In this document: positions 20,485 to 22,004 of the stretch, piece after piece
Layout: each line of letters opens with the position of its first letter
Numbering within the stretch: position 1 is the stretch's first letter
Translations under genes and position numbers: made by a program
Assembly (NCBI GenBank): GCA_937919015.1
Contig: CALFPN010000036.1
Location: 1-22,004 of the forward strand
Reading direction: 5' to 3'
DNA from: an uncultured Clostridia bacterium
GTDB taxonomy: Bacteria; Bacillota; Clostridia; Lachnospirales; Anaerotignaceae
Length of the DNA stretch: 22,004 bases
Notes under the pieces: generated by a model
The model's database searches: none
The model's input: only the letters and a program-made list of their open reading frames with translations
Told to the model about the DNA's origin: nothing

Positions 20485-20699
20485 CAGCACGACAAGTGGT
20501 GACTGCACACTCATCCGGGTGTATCCAGCAACGTCAGATACGCAAACTTACCCTATCGGTAAGTTCAACCCAAAATATTCAGTACAGTGACCTTGTCGCC
20601 CGGTTTCTTTGAACTGGACATCGCTCCTCGGAAAAACCCTCAAGCCCTTTACTCATCGGCTCTTGGCAACCTTCCGTATCAACACTCTATGTCACAACA
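20485..20699 (-). promoter_or_regulatory. Structured 5' leader of the S10 operon, probably autoregulatory
   Basis: Two domains can be drawn on the minus-strand RNA. The 5' domain closes with GACAT/ATGTC (20689-20693 with 20617-20621), and within it CGGAA/TTCCG (20672-20676 with 20629-20633). The 3' domain closes with CGACAAG/CTTGTCG (20592-20598 with 20490-20496) plus ACTG/CAGT, and encloses a perfect 8-bp hairpin (20545-20565), a GTATC/GATAC hairpin (20521-20541) and a short ACAC/GTGT stem. Ribosomal-protein leaders are known before S10 operons in Firmicutes; assignment to a specific described family or ligand (S10, L4) is inference. Confidence 0.55.
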
Positions 20700-20705
20700 A
20701 TTGGT

Positions 20706-20734
20706 ATTATAAAGGAAAAACACAGAGAATGCAA
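20706..20734 (-). promoter_or_regulatory. Main promoter of the S10-spc operon
   Basis: Minus-strand -35 TTGCAT (20734-20729), 17-bp spacer, perfect -10 TATAAT (20711-20706). Two A7 tracts separated by TTT (20738-20754) lie directly upstream, typical of an UP element. Predicted transcription start near 20699. Confidence 0.85.
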
Positions 20735-20827
20735 GTGTTTTTTTAAATTTTTTTCGTATTTTTCTTTGATTTCTGATAAAAAAACAAGCGCATTTTTCAG
20801 CAAATGTCATACAAAGTGCACAATAGC

Positions 20828-20841
20828 TTTTGTATACAATA
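20828..20841. repeat. Palindromic repeat TTTTGTATACAATA, copy 1
   Basis: Contains the perfect 10-bp palindrome TTGTATACAA (20830-20839). An identical 14-bp copy lies 133 bp to the right. It lies about 95 bp upstream of the rpsJ -35 element. Possible operator of the GntR type, or chance in A/T-rich DNA. Confidence 0.45.
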
Positions 20842-20960
20842 ATCAAAAACCCATTTTTTCCAAACTAACACAAAACAAATACCGCGATTTCCGCTCATTT
20901 GTCTTTCTATCAAAGACATCATTTCAGCATAATTGAAGCAGATTGTTCCTAGTTTCCTTC

Positions 20961-20974
20961 TTTTGTATACAATA
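20961..20974. repeat. Palindromic repeat TTTTGTATACAATA, copy 2
   Basis: Identical to the copy at 20828-20841, with palindrome TTGTATACAA at 20963-20972, 14 bp after the stop of the coiled-coil gene. A shorter match, GTATACAATA, also occurs in the adk-KOW gap near 8596. Confidence 0.45.
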
Positions 20975-20988
20975 TCTCAGTTTCAGTT

Positions 20989-21834
20989 CTACTTTTCAAA
21001 ACCGAAAATATCTTTTTCTGTAGGTTGAAAACGATTTGTTCTGACCTTTCGCAGTAATTCTTCCCCCAAAATAATATATTCTTTTATAATTCCAGAAAAC
21101 AATTGCTCCAATAGTTCAATTTCTTTCAGTTTTCTTTCCAGCGCATCTCCTGCTGCCCAGCCTCCCCATAGATTTTTAAAATCCAGTTCATGTAAATCGA
21201 TCTGCACTGCATCGCGCCCTTTCTGGAGAAATACAAGGGTTTTCCCTCCATAATAAGTTGTTCTGCTACTACGCTGTAAAAGCGTATTATTTTTGACCCT
21301 GATCCCCGGCAAATAACGTACACGCCCCACCATAGACAGGAAACCATCCATGATTCGATATAGTTCTTCCACATTCTCCTGAAACGCAACACAGTTTTTC
21401 AAATTTCCCGGATTACTGTAAGAACGCATCCTTTCTACCCAGCCTTCCTCCAGACATCGATTTGTCAACGCGATGACTTCATACGCCTGTTCCGCAACGG
21501 CACACCAATCATGCAGTTCTTTTTCTGCATCATTCAAACCCTCTGCATTATATATAGAAGAAACATTTTCTAATTCAGAAATCTGACGCTCCAGTTCCAT
21601 CAATTCTTTCTCTACCAATTCCAATTCCAGATCAGCCCGAAGGGCTTCTTTCTTCTCCTCCGTCAGTCTTTCTTCGTAATCTCTCCGCAGTTTTGAAAAA
21701 AGGCTGCCTTCCATACGAAGCACATCATCCTGCTCTTTCCTGCACTTCTTTTTCAGTTCATCCACCTTGCCAAAATACAATTCTTTTCTGCATTTTAAAA
21801 GCAGTAGTTCTGCCCGATTCTGTAATGCTTCCAT
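20989..21834 (-). CDS. Unrecognised coiled-coil protein, 281 residues
   Basis: No family recognised. The start is ATG at 21834 (MEALQNRAELL), 8 nt after AAGGAGG; a GTG at 21843 overlaps that site and is rejected. Residues 1-95 are highly charged with long heptad-like leucine spacing (EKKEALRADLELELVEKE), predicting a coiled coil. The rest looks globular, with WCAVAEQAYEVIALTNR, YSNPGNLKNC, YYGGKTLVFLQKGRDA and HELDFKNLWGGW, then another helical segment. No signal peptide or membrane span, so cytoplasmic. The codon choice is less biased than in the ribosomal genes, suggesting low expression. It stands where the str operon (fusA-tuf) often lies in relatives, but nothing in it suggests a translation role. 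Confidence 0.7.
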   Translation of the reverse strand: MEALQNRAELLLLKCRKELYFGKVDELKKKCRKEQDDVLRMEGSLFSKLRRDYEERLTEEKKEALRADLELELVEKELMELERQISELENVSSIYNAEGLNDAEKELHDWCAVAEQAYEVIALTNRCLEEGWVERMRSYSNPGNLKNCVAFQENVEELYRIMDGFLSMVGRVRYLPGIRVKNNTLLQRSSRTTYYGGKTLVFLQKGRDAVQIDLHELDFKNLWGGWAAGDALERKLKEIELLEQLFSGIIKEYIILGEELLRKVRTNRFQPTEKDIFGFEK

Positions 21835-21875
21835 TTCCAGCACCTCCTTTTTCTCTTGTTTTCATTTTACCACAT

Positions 21876-21881
21876 ATTATA
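21876..21881 (-). promoter_or_regulatory. Possible -10 element of the coiled-coil gene
   Basis: The minus strand reads TATAAT (21881-21876), about 42 bp before the ATG; the region 16-19 bp upstream is T-rich (TTGTTT or TTTTTT) and gives only a weak -35. A TGGTAAAAT a little downstream is an alternative extended -10. Confidence 0.4.
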
Positions 21882-21939
21882 TAGAAGAAACACTTCAAAA
21901 AAACAACCAGAAGAAACTCTTAAGAATACCGTTTCCAAA

Positions 21940-21966
21940 ATAAAAAAGAGCTCCCATAAGGGAGCC
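21940..21966 (-). terminator. Intrinsic terminator of an upstream gene
   Basis: GGCTCCC and GGGAGCT pair (7 bp, one G-U) around the loop TTAT, followed on the minus strand by CTTTTTTATTTT. It isolates the coiled-coil gene from whatever lies to the right. Confidence 0.85.
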
Positions 21967-21988
21967 TTTAAAAACCAATCGGTTATGA

Positions 21989-22004
21989 TTAGCTGTTTGC
22001 TTTT
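21989..22004 (-). CDS. Possible last codons of an upstream gene
   Basis: Of the three minus-strand frames entering at the right edge, only one ends before the terminator: Lys-Ala-Asn-Ser then TAA at 21991-21989, 22 bp upstream of the hairpin. Far too short to identify; listed only because the terminator implies a gene end here. Confidence 0.25.

Larger units (their letters stand above)
20450..20988 (-). other. Intergenic region upstream of rpsJ: promoter, structured leader, palindromic repeats
   Basis: 539 bp without a gene. From left to right: the leader RNA (about 20450-20699), the S10-operon promoter (20706-20734) and its A/T-rich UP-like tract (20738-20754), then about 230 bp of A/T-rich sequence with two copies of TTTTGTATACAATA (20828 and 20961) and a 7-bp hairpin (20900-20918) lacking a U-tract. 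No terminator is obvious after the coiled-coil gene. Confidence 0.7.

Noticed and set aside
20485..20699. Known metabolite riboswitch or T-box upstream of rpsJ
   Set aside because: I looked for lysine, glycine, SAM, cobalamin, c-di-GMP and T-box core motifs and found none; a ribosomal-protein leader is the simpler reading.
21918..21926. CTCTTAAGAA near the right end as another copy of the island's TCTTAAGAAA element
   Set aside because: It lacks the TTCGTTTTTTG tract, TGTAAC boxes and matching spacing.
1..22004. CRISPR arrays, tRNA or rRNA genes, insertion sequences
   Set aside because: No regularly spaced repeats, cloverleaf-like genes, transposase frames or terminal inverted repeats were seen on either strand.

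Overview
The window is the S10-spc-alpha ribosomal-protein supercluster of a low-GC Gram-positive bacterium, almost entirely on the minus strand (transcribed right to left). Gene order, a four-cysteine type-Z S14, a four-cysteine Adk, S4 inside the alpha operon, a KOW-domain L14e-like protein before infA, strong AGGAGG ribosome binding sites and an energy-coupling-factor (ECF) cassette near L17 point to Firmicutes, class Clostridia, probably a Lachnospirales-like lineage. That placement is inference; no 16S gene is present.

Layout from right to left: a terminator for an unseen upstream gene (about 21950); an unrecognised coiled-coil protein (21834-20989); a long intergenic region holding a clear promoter (TTGCAT-17-TATAAT with an A/T-rich UP-like tract) and a structured leader of about 250 nt; then rpsJ-rplC-rplD-rplW-rplB-rpsS-rplV-rpsC-rplP-rpmC-rpsQ-rplN-rplX-rplE-rpsN-rpsH-rplF-rplR-rpsE-rpmD-rplO-secY-adk. 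Between secY and adk lie 254 bp filled with long stem-loops. After adk there is an intrinsic terminator. The map gene commonly found here is absent; instead a 350-bp gap with a structured leader precedes KOW protein-infA-rpmJ-(possible 33-codon ORF)-rpsM-rpsK-rpsD-rpoA-rplQ. A bidirectional terminator follows rplQ.

The usual rplQ-ecfA1 junction is interrupted by a divergent plus-strand island (about 2290-4340). It encodes a 61-residue single-span membrane peptide and two tandem, paralogous secreted proteins of about 250 residues. The peptide and the paralog pair have separate promoters with near-identical architecture: TCTTAAGAAA, a TTCGTTTTTTG tract, and TGTAAC boxes in 11/22-bp phase, with the last box exactly 27 bp upstream of the -10 start in both. 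This looks like a small regulon under one OmpR/PhoB-type response regulator, and it is the best candidate for an undescribed system here. Left of the island, ecfA1-ecfA2-ecfT (ECF vitamin/metal transporter core) has its own promoter, and ecfT runs off the window.

The minus-strand genes supply both ribosomal subunits, the initiation factor IF-1, the RNA polymerase alpha subunit, the Sec channel and adenylate kinase. Eight of these 31 genes start with GTG or TTG.
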